Shown in pieces: positions 1-8,939 of a stretch of DNA of 64,000 nucleotides. The stretch's first letter is position 1; each line of letters begins with the position of its first letter. The DNA is from Plasmopara viticola (taxonomy: Eukaryota; Oomycota; Peronosporomycetes; Peronosporales; Peronosporaceae), in NCBI GenBank assembly GCA_001695595.3, contig MBPM02000028.1, positions 124,001 through 188,000 of the forward strand, in the 5' to 3' direction. The notes under the pieces are model-generated. The model saw only the letters and a program-made list of their open reading frames with translations. It was not told the origin of the DNA and did not search any database. Position numbers and translations under genes: made by a program.

Positions 1-2
1 GT

Positions 3-86
3 AAGGTTGGCGGCAAATACGCCCCACATGACCCGAAGGACGGCAAGATGGTTGTCATTCGTTGCAAAATATATCATTCGCGTTGA
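3..86 (+). CDS. 3' end of a gene running in from the left (partial)
   Basis: The first in-frame stop (TGA at 84-86) closes a 27-codon open stretch that begins at the window edge. Its residues (ending MVVIRCKIYHSR) and codon choice look coding, with AAG, GGC and GTC frequent, unlike the AT-rich sequence that follows. No start is visible because the rest lies outside the window. I do not recognise the family. The stretch is too short to be sure it is not chance. Confidence 0.4.
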   Translation, partial: KVGGKYAPHDPKDGKMVVIRCKIYHSR

Positions 87-2434
87 GAAAAAACTGGCAT
101 GCTGAATAAACCTGAGCCTGCCTTTGTGCTTCAAACTTTTTGCTTTGTTGACAAACGAATTAGTCAGAGCTTAAAAGTCTAATGCCTATTTAGTGCATTT
201 ACGTAATCCTTCATCGCAAGCAAAGTGTGTAAGCCAAGTGTCCAAATTTCTCGACAGCGGTCGCAGCTAAGAAGGCAGGCATCCGCACCGACATATGATG
301 GATCTGGTAAATTTGAATTAAACGATTAATTCATACAGCGAAGTCCTTGTGTACGATAAAGTGTCAAGGTACATAATGCGGCAATTGGCGGCCATGGGGG
401 CATGCCAGAGGGCTACACTCGTGGCTCATACAACGGGCTTTTTACAAAGCTAGCCATACTTTTTTGGGCTTGCTGGGGGTGAATGTCAATATAACTGCCA
501 AAATTTGATGACACATTTGGCGCCTGTCTCAGCCAACATAGCTATAAACTAATAAAGAAGGATATTTATAGATTCAGGTATAAGTACTTGAATCAATAGA
601 GACTCTCAGTTTACCGCTGTGCATTGACAAACGCTGTTATATTTAATGAGAATCGGTTTGACGATGTCTTTATGGTCAGCCCGAAAGAGCTAAGGATGTG
701 CTTAAATCCACACTGCACAGTTTGTGTGTTGAGGAGCCATATTCGTTAAGCAAATAGCTATCTATGGTTACTTTGCACTCAACAATGCGATACGTGCAAC
801 AAGAGCCAACGTCTTACTTTTGAGTTCATTAAACATTAAGCCGGCTTTTAGTAGATGAGCTCGGCTTATTGTGACGGCCCATTACACAACTTGTTATTAC
901 ATTTGGCAAAACTTCAAATCAGCAAAAGTTGACAAAGCTGGGTGCGGAGGAGCCAAATCAATCAAATTCTCCAAAAAAATGGTAATTGCCGGTGAAAGTC
1001 AAGAATTAAAAAAGAACGCGTGAGCATCCGATAAAATTTCTGGCTCAAAATGTCTTTTTTTATGCCATGAACCCAGGTGACGATTTTAGAGGTCTCAATG
1101 ATTCGACTTCAGTTCTAATTAAGTCAACCATTTTCGGCTCAGGCAATTTTTTTGCGCTGGCTGCGGCAATTATGCGTACATGATCTGTGCCTCCTTACTC
1201 CAGAGGCGACTGATTAAGCGGAGTTCCCGTCTCATCCAACATTTTTCGACGGTCGCTTACCAAAGCCGCTCTTTCTAGCCGGGGACACGCTGGTCAACAA
1301 AGGGGTTGATTGACCAACTCAAAAGAAGGGAATGAGTGTATGAAATTGTACACCATGTGAATCAAGCCCGTGAGAACTTGACAGTGCTTGCAGAAAATAA
1401 GCAATGAAGGATGTTTTTCTCACGCAAACCTACTTTCTTTTGGGACCGCATCGAAGGATTTCCACACAACAACAAATCTCTTGGCTGTAGCTTGCGAGCT
1501 CAGTCTTTCGAAATAAGTCTCACGACAAGAATTACAAAGCATCACAGTAAGAGTTTAGGTACTAAAAAGCATGTTTTACTCTGCATGCTCCATCCAATTT
1601 AAAGTCGACCGGCCCCTGGTACATTTAGATGCAACTACACATCGAGCGCTGCGTCCCATCAACCTTGGCTGCTGCCACACGGTATTTGCTCTTGGATACA
1701 AAAATCCAAAGTTCTTGTCAAGTTTGTGGTACGATTTTAAATTGTGTTGCAAATTTGTAGTGGAACCATTGTCTAGCGACCTTCTACACAAGGCGATTAT
1801 GTGCCTTTCCTGTAGTTTCTCTGTTTGGTTTCTGTGTTTAATCGGAGACACATGCCCGCTGCACACTTTGATATCCTCATCATCGCTGCTGTGGAAAGTA
1901 GTAAAATCGACGGAAGACGTACATCACTTTTATGCTATCTGATTGAATAAAAGAGAGGATTTAGCGTATTGTCACATATGCCCGTCGGGACAAAATCGAC
2001 GGCTTCCAGCCACTCAACATTCTAGTTATGCACGTCAAACGACGTTTGAAAAGAAACAGCCCCCTGATATGATTATGGTAGCGGGTTATTCGCTTATTAG
2101 TACAAAGGGAAGGGCGCATCACATTCGATTGTATAAATCAGTCTTCGATCTGTATTGTGTATTACACTTCGATCCTCTAAAACCCAAAAAAGGAAACAGT
2201 CATTCACAAGAAGCAATTATTCTATGCAGAATTTGATGAAGTCTTTAAGAATATATCAGCGGAAGTATTGCCAAGAAGGGGTACATCAAAATATCCAGGT
2301 CGCCGCCTGAGTAAATCCACACTTGCTAGCTTAATTAAGTCAGGGCTTTTTTGAGTTGGTAACGGTGTTTATTTATAAAATATCCATGCAAGTCACACCT
2401 TGACTTGTACCTTTTTCAATCCTTGCATGCAACT
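87..2434. other. intergenic, no supported gene
   Basis: About 2.3 kb of AT-rich sequence. The open frames present (for example around 1411-2236) are short, overlap one another on both strands and show no recognisable motif, so I call none of them. No clear repeat or RNA gene was seen. Confidence 0.5.
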
Positions 2435-2930
2435 TGTTGCTCCACTACCATTGTTCGTTGCATCCCTCTCCATCAAAACATTTGCGCAACGATTTTGCCG
2501 CGGCAGCGGCAATAAACTCAACCGTCACTTTAAAATGATAAGTTTATACGCTTCAATAAACGAGTCCCGCTGACGTCTGCAAGATTGTGTCAACAGTAGT
2601 TTATCACGTAGCCGACTGATGCTTGCGTCTCACCCGACTTTTAATTGCCGTCATTTCGCAAGCTTTGCTTTAAATCGAGTGCAATAAATCTATTCGAAAG
2701 GATGCGCATGCCGATGATTGGCACAAATTGCGTGGCACCTTGACGTGTAGCAATGTACCTTTAAAGCGTCCCTTTTGCACAATGTGCGATAGTAGCCGCC
2801 ACTACTATTAAGTAGTTCTGAAAAGACATGACACCAACTTGTCTCTTCTCATTGACTTGTCTGTTAACGACTTTATTGAAAGCCATTTCATAAATGTAAT
2901 TAAGAATCGCTCACGAAGCCCTTTTAAAAG
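2435..2930 (-). pseudogene. decayed paralogue of the unknown basic-protein gene at 27880-28602
   Basis: Read side by side with 27790-28320, this stretch shows the same order of matching blocks: a shared GCCGCGGCAGCGGCA block, then matches to the parts encoding the C-terminal third, the basic run, the FNLCM region and the SMESLEDKS region. There are many substitutions and small indels, and no open frame survives. Orientation is the same as the intact copy. The similarity also covers sequence just 3' of the intact stop codon, so it came from a DNA-level duplication and not from a processed transcript. The match thins out beyond about 2930. The copy lies about 25 kb from the intact gene. It is an old relic. 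Confidence 0.7.
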
Positions 2931-3426
2931 TGTGGTTATAACTTCTTTTCTACTTGAAGATGCCCACGGCTAACTTATTATTTAAAACATTCAATGCAAA
3001 TAGCATCGTCAAAGTAACAGTTTGTGGAAGTAATCGGGTTACTATAGAAAGCAGTACCCCTGCTTCGGCATCTTAAGTTTTGAGTATGGCTTTACACTTG
3101 AACGCTTAACCATGACATTCCCATGTCACGATACAAATATTGTCATCTGCTTACGAGGCGCTTCTTTCTAATCGAATGAAGAAAGAAAGAAGGATGCGAA
3201 TGAATGCGTGATACAAAAGCTAAACACACGTTTTTTAGACACTTTCGAATTTAACTACTGGATCGCATCAAAAAGAAAGATCAAGCAAAACCATTTATAT
3301 TCTATAGAGCAAAAAATAGACTCAAAGATTTTTCAACTAAAATTGGTATCGCGTAAAGTCGATGAAAAGTCCGTAGAACTGGAATCAAAGTATATTCCTT
3401 CGTGGCCACGGTCATAACACAAGCCT
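2931..3426. other. intergenic, no supported gene
   Basis: No gene is supported. The open frame at 3208-3417 has no recognisable motif and runs up against the stop codon of the minus-strand effector-like gene. Very weak similarity to the 28330-28400 part of the basic-protein gene may persist in the first 60-70 bases. Confidence 0.4.
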
Positions 3427-4317
3427 TCAGATGGATGTTACTTGAGGGTTAAAAGATGGAGAACCCCTCAAACGCTCCGCTGCATGCCTGTTTGCGCTTT
3501 CTGCTTGATTCGCAATGATTTTCAAAACCTCATTTCCATCCTTCGAGAGCCTAGCATGATAAATCGCCAGCGCAATGTCTTTCATCGTGCGTTCATCAAA
3601 AAACAGATCGTTCAAATACTTTAGTGCAAGGTCCCTTTCCTTCTCCGAGACTTTAGTTGTCTTTAAATAAGCGTTGACGTAAGTCAGCCACGGGCTGAAC
3701 AGATCGCTTGTAATAAAGTGCTTCCACGGATTCAACACATTGCTTTCCATAACATCGCCCCACTTTCCATCTTGTAGCTGTCGAGTCAGAAATGCTAGGG
3801 CGTCCGCAGGAGTCTTGCGAGATGCGAGCCAAGCATTGACGACCAATCCTATTGTTTCAGGCTTTTTGAGCATCGCCACCAGGGTCACGTCGGCAAATTG
3901 CTTGCCCTGGTCTAGCTGATCAAGCAGTTTCATTAGATGTGGACCCTTGTTTTTATGGCCCCTTATGAGTTTGGCAAGCAAACGATTTACTTGATTTGTC
4001 CGCTCGGCCAATTTGCCTTCGTCTGTCAATCGGTCAAAATTTAATAGCAGCGGCTCATGGAGACTTTCATCGTCTCTGACGTTTGACTGTTTTAAAAAAG
4101 GTACCCACTTTGTGACACGTCGATCCCATAGCCCTCTGTCTTCCTCTGCACTGGCGCTTTTGCCGTGCTCACCTTCGTCGACGATCGGCATCCTTCCATT
4201 AAAAGGAGGGGCGGGACGAACGTTGCTAGACGTTTCAAGCTGAATCACACTCGAATTATATGCGACGCATACACTGACACCTGCCAGAACGTTGAGCAAC
4301 ACGAAGGGCAACTTCAT
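3427..4317 (-). CDS. secreted effector-like protein, WY/LWY type, family A copy 1
   Basis: This encodes 296 residues. I chose the second ATG (4317) over the ATG at 4377 because it puts a typical signal peptide at the very N-terminus: a hydrophobic run at residues 3-18 ending near CVAY. The mature part carries HGKSASAEEDR at 51-61. This looks like the EER half of an RXLR-EER leader in which RXLR has degenerated. The C-terminal two thirds are helical, with spaced Trp and Tyr positions (a KPET..LVV..WLAS block and SPWLTYVNAY) as in WY/LWY effector modules. By analogy with that class the protein would be secreted by the pathogen and act on host cells; its target is unknown. It is a tandem paralogue of 5201-6007, sharing the SAEEDR, KTP and WLTYVNAY blocks. 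The calls to secretion and effector status are inference. Confidence 0.78.
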   Translation of the reverse strand: MKLPFVLLNVLAGVSVCVAYNSSVIQLETSSNVRPAPPFNGRMPIVDEGEHGKSASAEEDRGLWDRRVTKWVPFLKQSNVRDDESLHEPLLLNFDRLTDEGKLAERTNQVNRLLAKLIRGHKNKGPHLMKLLDQLDQGKQFADVTLVAMLKKPETIGLVVNAWLASRKTPADALAFLTRQLQDGKWGDVMESNVLNPWKHFITSDLFSPWLTYVNAYLKTTKVSEKERDLALKYLNDLFFDERTMKDIALAIYHARLSKDGNEVLKIIANQAESANRHAAERLRGSPSFNPQVTSI

Positions 4318-4559
4318 GTGGATGAAGAAAAAGGAAAGTGAAAAGATGGGAAGATTGATTGTCAAGGCTACAAACATATGTTTACTTTTTTACGACAATA
4401 GTATTATTAATACTACTAGCGGAACCGCACCTCTTTTTTCCGAATAGACGTCTAAATTCGCTACCGCGGTTATTGCGGACATCAAACATCGTCCTCGTAT
4501 ACCGGTCGAGCATCACTCTTACGCTTTGGTTATGAATAAATTCGTATCGATTCTCTTTC

Positions 4560-5200
4560 GTAAAGCTTACACGACATATGGTTGCAAATTTTAAAGTACA
4601 GCGATATATATTGCTCGGAGAGGAGTGTACATTCTTCTGTTTTAATCTCTCGTCGAGAATTCAGTGTACAGGGACGTAATTCGCCTTACCTGGACGTCAC
4701 ATGAGTAAATCCAAGCCAATCAAGTGGCCTTCTTTTTTGGTTCGGCAAGTCGCAGTAAAAACTGAAGGTGCAAGGGCAGTCAAAGTACTATAATAGAGTT
4801 GGTGGTCAATAGACAAAAGTGCTTCGTGGTATAAATTTTCCTATACTTGAACGTCATTACCATTGTTGCCGTTGTCGTTGCATTATTACGTATCCGAGCA
4901 TTTAGGCAACTATTTCCGCACAGCGCGATAAGTGCGGCAGTGAGGTTTTCTATCGATGGGTTGTCAAGGAACATGAGCTTTAAGAGAAAGGTAGTGAGTA
5001 TGCTGAATAGTTTGTTTGTTCATTAGGCGAAAAGAATCAAAGAGTGTTTATTCAAATATAATGTACTAACCGCAAATGCTCGATGGTACGTAGGTTCAGG
5101 ATTGAAATATGGCCACAGTAATACCACTCACGTTCCATGAGTAAGACGGGAGAAATAAATGATCTCTGATGCTCCATTGCACGCCCATTTTACCTTCTTT
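4560..5200 (-). repeat. conserved spacer of the effector A tandem unit, copy 1
   Basis: This non-coding stretch between the two family A genes matches 6500-7089 and 16240-16800 in the same order. Shared blocks include a CTGGACGTCAC(A/G)TGAGT core, a GTTGCCGTTGTCGTTGCA block, a GGTTGTCAAGGA block and a TTCAAAT(A/T)TAATG block. It lies upstream of the 3427-4317 gene and ends at the stop codon of 5201-6007, so it could contain promoter and 3' UTR elements. It is the best evidence that the genes arose by duplication of a unit of about 1.8 kb. Confidence 0.7.
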
Positions 5201-6007
5201 TCAGATTAAAACATGATCGAAAACATCAGTCCCGTCTTGAGTTTGTTTAGCTCGTTTGAGAGTCAGCTCCAAGTCTTCTATTTTTCCTCCGTACACAAAT
5301 AATTGATTGACAAACTCTTTCAAGAAAGACTTCTCCTCATGCGTGAGCTCAATCTTTGTCCAATAAGCGTTGACGTAGGTCAGCCACAGGTGAAAGAGGC
5401 CGCTTTCAACAAATTGCATCCACGGGGATCTTAGATCGCTTTCGCCGACATGAATCTGTTGGAACAAGAAGGCGAAAATTTCTTCAGGAGTTTTGACGGA
5501 CGCGAGCCATGAGTCGACGACTAATTGCACTGTTTCAGGCTTACTAAGCAACAGAAGCACGGTTGCGTCGGCGTGTGGCTTTAAATTGGTGTCTTCTTGC
5601 AGCTTTACAAGCATTTTTACCACAGATGGACCCATGTTAGGATGGTTCTTTAGTTTGGTTATAATACTCTTGACCAATTCGCGTTCGTCTCTCATTGTGG
5701 CAAAGTGCCGTTCGAGCTCATCGTGTGCAATTTTATAGTCTTTGACGCTTGACGGTTCCAAAAAGGCCGAGACTTTCGCAGCAATTCTGTTCATTAGGTT
5801 TCTGTCTTCCTCTGCACTGTTGCTTTTGCCGTGCTTAGCTTCGCCGTCGACCGACATCGTCTCATTAGAAGATGAGACACCCTGTCGTATAGAGTGAGAG
5901 ACAAGACGATCGTCGCCATAGTTTTTGGGCTGACCCACGCTCGGGTCAAAGGCGACGCATACGTTGACGCCAGCCAGAAAGTTGAGCAACAAGAAGAGCA
6001 GTATCAT
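5201..6007 (-). CDS. secreted effector-like protein, WY/LWY type, family A copy 2
   Basis: This encodes 268 residues. The frame stays open upstream to a TTG at 6091, but the ATG at 6007 gives a clean signal peptide (MILLFLLLNFLAGVNVCVA) and is the likely start. Residues 58-69 (KHGKSNSAEEDR) match the degenerate RXLR-EER region of the neighbouring paralogue. A WY-like helical region follows, with a KPET..LVVDSWLAS block and an LWLTYVNAYW block. It is shorter than copy 1 in the linker after the WLAS block and at the C-terminus. It has the same strand and orientation as copy 1, about 0.9 kb away across the conserved spacer. Function is inferred from the fold pattern and signal peptide only; the host target is unknown. 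No in-frame break was found. Confidence 0.78.
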   Translation of the reverse strand: MILLFLLLNFLAGVNVCVAFDPSVGQPKNYGDDRLVSHSIRQGVSSSNETMSVDGEAKHGKSNSAEEDRNLMNRIAAKVSAFLEPSSVKDYKIAHDELERHFATMRDERELVKSIITKLKNHPNMGPSVVKMLVKLQEDTNLKPHADATVLLLLSKPETVQLVVDSWLASVKTPEEIFAFLFQQIHVGESDLRSPWMQFVESGLFHLWLTYVNAYWTKIELTHEEKSFLKEFVNQLFVYGGKIEDLELTLKRAKQTQDGTDVFDHVLI

Positions 6008-6499
6008 TTTAATGTTAGAGGGAAAATTACGAGATGGGGAATTCTGGATACCCAATCTAAGGACAGATGTTACTCTTTTAGCCAAAGACAATTTTTCTGT
6101 GGCCGAATATTTAGTGATACCCGCTCTTTTTTATTGGTATTTATTACTGTTCGTGTTCAGGACTGATCGGTAGCCAATCCTTTAATAGGCATGGTTTACA
6201 GCTGATTATCCGCATATCATTATCATTTCGGAAGTATACGATAGCGTGAAGAGAAATTCTGGTCTCATTTTGCAATAAAAAAGACGAATAATATTATAGC
6301 GCAATCAATCATACCTGCTATTCCTAATACGCGACTAAATACGCATCATTTGAGACAGCTTTTTTGCATAGCCAGTATAAAAACCGGCCAAACTCAATTA
6401 AAAAAACAGCTTTGCGCATTGTGAGAATCTGCTTCGCAGCCGCTCACGTTTAATAACGATGGATTGTCACGATAGTTACAAAACCAAAGTGACGAAAAG

Positions 6500-7089
6500 C
6501 TGCCCGGATAAGTTCAATCAAGGAGAAAAGCGTACAGCTTTCTTTTAGAAGCGAATTCTCTTTGCAATGTAACCATTCAAGTACCAAACTCGCCGCCTGG
6601 ACGTCACGTGAGTGAAGTCACGCTTCGCCAAGTGATAATTTCATTTGGAAGGCAACAAACATTTACAAGGCTAAAGTTGCCGCTTTGTGACGTGGCCGCA
6701 AGAGCAATGAACGTATCATAATAGAGCTTATGGTCAACGGACAAAAGTAATGGGTACCAAGTCGCAATACTCAAGTATTTGCTCTACTTGTACATCATTA
6801 CCACCGTTACCGTTGTCGTTGCAATACAATTCATTAAAATCTTACGCAATGCAATGCACACAGCACAACAAGTGAATTTAAGTGGCGGCAATGGCATCTT
6901 TGCAAAAATCGGTTGTCAAGGAGTATGATCGTTAAGAAAAAAATCTAGATTTTCTTCCAAAGATCATTCTTCTAAATTATTTCAAATTTAATGCACTAAC
7001 TGCACAAAGTTGGTCGCACATTCTCTTACAATGATGATAGTGGAGGATAAATGACCTCTTATGTTATTGCGTGCCTCATTCAGCTTTCT
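6500..7089 (-). repeat. conserved spacer of the effector A tandem unit, copy 2
   Basis: This is the counterpart of 4560-5200 and 16240-16800. The same blocks occur in the same order (CCTGGACGTCACGTGAGT, GTTACCGTTGTCGTTGCAAT, GGTTGTCAAGGAG, TTCAAATTTAATG). At its right end it enters a decayed third effector unit, just as copy 1 runs into the 5201-6007 gene. Confidence 0.68.
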
Positions 7090-7350
7090 GTTCGACGTAA
7101 AATCTCAGTAACAATAATATTCTGGCCTGAGATTTTTCAACTTGATCGACAGCCTGCTGTACTTCTTGTCGAGTAATTGTACATAAACGAGTGATCGACG
7201 AACTCCAGTTCCTTTACCAGCTAATTGCCGTCGGTATTAAGCATCACTATGTTGTCGACGTACCATGATAGCATTAATGAAAACTCTATCACCCTCAATT
7301 AATTTGTTAACTACCCACAAATTTTACCGTACCTTTTAGAAAATGGATTT
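7090..7350 (-). pseudogene. relic 3' end of a third family A effector gene
   Basis: Directly after spacer copy 2, the sequence keeps patchy similarity to the 3' part of the 5201-6007 gene (the stop-codon region, and the AATTGATTGACAAACTC-like block at about 7176-7215 and nearby). The frame is broken and the rest of the gene is missing. This marks a third, eroded unit of the tandem array. The right boundary is approximate, and the similarity was judged by eye. Confidence 0.5.
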
Positions 7351-7623
7351 ATTTAACAAGCTTTATGTTTTGAGAATAGCTGGTCTTTCTGCTTTTGGTT
7401 TAACTTTTTGCAATTGATCTATTTTCATAAGGAAATCGCTTCCTGGCACAACTTACTCTTTGATTATTTTTCAGCTTAGGCTTTTCTTATCTACTAAGTA
7501 CAATTATCGGCGTATCTTTTCGCAGTTTTCAACTAAACAAATACTTTTTAGTAATCAACACTCGATTCTAAGCACAATGACCAAATAGTGATTTAAACAT
7601 TTAGCTAAAGCTATTCTTGGAAA

Positions 7624-7949
7624 GCTTGGAAAAGGTTGGGGTGACGCCCTCCTTCCAAGCGCGGGGGCTAAATGCTCGCGCGCTTCGGGCAGGTGCTCTC
7701 GGGCATCTGCAGGTCTCTAACGAGTCTCACTCTCGACGCGACGGTCACTAGCACCGGGCGCCACCTGGGCTCTTACCAAGTCAGATCTAAGCAGAAAAAT
7801 GGAAGACCCTCACGACCTCGGTGCTGGCAGCACTGCCCGTCGAACGAGACCCGACGTACGCGGACACCACTGTATGCCGTGGACTTGCCAGACTGAGCCT
7901 AGCACGTGCATAACTTGGCAACGCGATAACGTAATACATTACATTGCAT
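7624..7949 (+). mobile_element. short non-autonomous retroelement (SINE-like), family S, longest copy
   Basis: An element of about 326 bp runs from GCTTGGAAAAGGTTGGGGTG to a tail of imperfect AATAC-like repeats. It is flanked by a perfect 12-bp target-site duplication, TATTCTTGGAAA, at 7612-7623 and 7950-7961. Three other copies in the window (49769-50075, 54812-55139 on the minus strand, 58846-59124) share the sequence; two are 5'-truncated. Pentamer tail, 5' truncation and variable-length target duplications are hallmarks of LINE-mobilised SINEs. I could not place convincing tRNA A/B boxes in it. It sits beyond the eroded third effector unit. Short open frames inside it are not genes. Confidence 0.82.
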
Positions 7950-8159
7950 TATTCTTGGAAACAAAAAGCTCTACGATACAAACTAAAATACACAACAACC
8001 AAACGATCGCATGAGTCCTAATCGAAGCTCAATTTCTATCGATACGACATCGTACGGAAAACAAAAATCCTGTATAAAAAATGCATACCGTTAGTATCTC
8101 TGTGAGGTATTGACGATTATCTGTCAATACATCGTTAGTGGTGATACCTGCCTTTTGCG

Positions 8160-8390
8160 GTCGGGATGTTCCTTTCGCCAAACACGCCATGGTCTAAGAG
8201 ACTAAATACCACGGCTGACCCGGTGGCGTGGGTTGGTGGATTATGCTTCTGGTCCTCACAATGTGTGTTGCGGTTTCGAGCCCCACACCGGACAAACATC
8301 GTAAATAACCAGACTTGGGGAGAGGACGGCCCTAAGCGTAATATTTCTGACCCCGATCAAGAATAAGACAAGGACAAGACGAAAAAGAAT
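8160..8390 (+). mobile_element. tRNA-derived SINE or decayed tRNA-like element
   Basis: Positions 8220-8291 resemble a tRNA head. There is an A-box-like GGTGGCGTGGGTTGGTGG, a B-box-like GGTTTCGAGCCCC about 50 bases later, and a 6-bp pairing of CCGGTG (8220-8225) with CACCGG (8286-8291) that could be the acceptor stem. Downstream sequence is A-rich and ends in purine runs, as in SINE bodies. It differs from family S. The ends are not defined by a target duplication that I can see, so the limits are approximate. Confidence 0.5.
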
Positions 8391-8539
8391 CTTCAGACTA
8401 CAAATGTGAATGTAGAAATCCTAGCCGAGCCGAGAAGGTATGGATTGTGTTAAGAAATAATACATGACAATTGAATGCCACGGCTCACGAGCCGTCTAAA
8501 ATGCCAAAGAGATTTTAAGCTACCGGAACCCACGCGCTA

Positions 8540-8825
8540 GGACTAAGCTGTCTCTATCATTGGATGCTGGTAGCACTCCGACCCATACTGGGACCGGGTT
8601 CCGTACCTCTCATTACTCTATGGGGCTTTTTCAGTCAACCCAACTCTTTTATTACCCAATCGGGCGCGAGTTGTCAGGGCAGTCACACACTCCGGTGTGA
8701 TGGCTTGTCCAATATAGTGACCTTTCTCCGGCTGCCTCAATTCGGATCCAATGGGTATCGAACCAGGTACCTCCCGGTCCTGAGTCGAACGGCTAACCGC
8801 TCGAGCCATAGGGTCGGTTCTAGTA
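8540..8825 (-). mobile_element. tRNA-derived SINE
   Basis: On the minus strand an A-box-like TGGCTCGAGCGGTTAGCC (8808-8791) is followed by a near-perfect B box GGTTCGATACC (8764-8754), the spacing expected of a type-2 polymerase III promoter. An unrelated body of about 210 bp follows. A tRNA-like head on an unrelated tail is the structure of a SINE. The open frame across it is a by-product of the tRNA-like sequence. The tail boundary is uncertain. Confidence 0.6.
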
Positions 8826-8939
8826 CGTCACAGAGGAAACTCTCAGTTGGTGCGATTGTTAAAGCAATTGTGGACGTCTTATTAACTTTGACTGTCCTTG
8901 TAGACTACCAGGCGTCAGGCAATTACGTTTGATGCTCTA

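Noticed and set aside
1411..2236. Chain of open frames of 60-123 codons before the first effector gene
   Set aside because: Frames overlap on both strands, have no motif or signal peptide, and some start only with TTG. They look like chance frames.
7672..8014. Two open frames of 71-74 codons inside the first family S element
   Set aside because: The frames are not preserved in the other three copies; the element is a non-coding SINE-like sequence.
8478..8495. Perfect short palindrome ACGGCTCACGAGCCGT as a regulatory hairpin
   Set aside because: It lies at the margin of a SINE in a gene-free stretch; one 7-bp stem is not enough.
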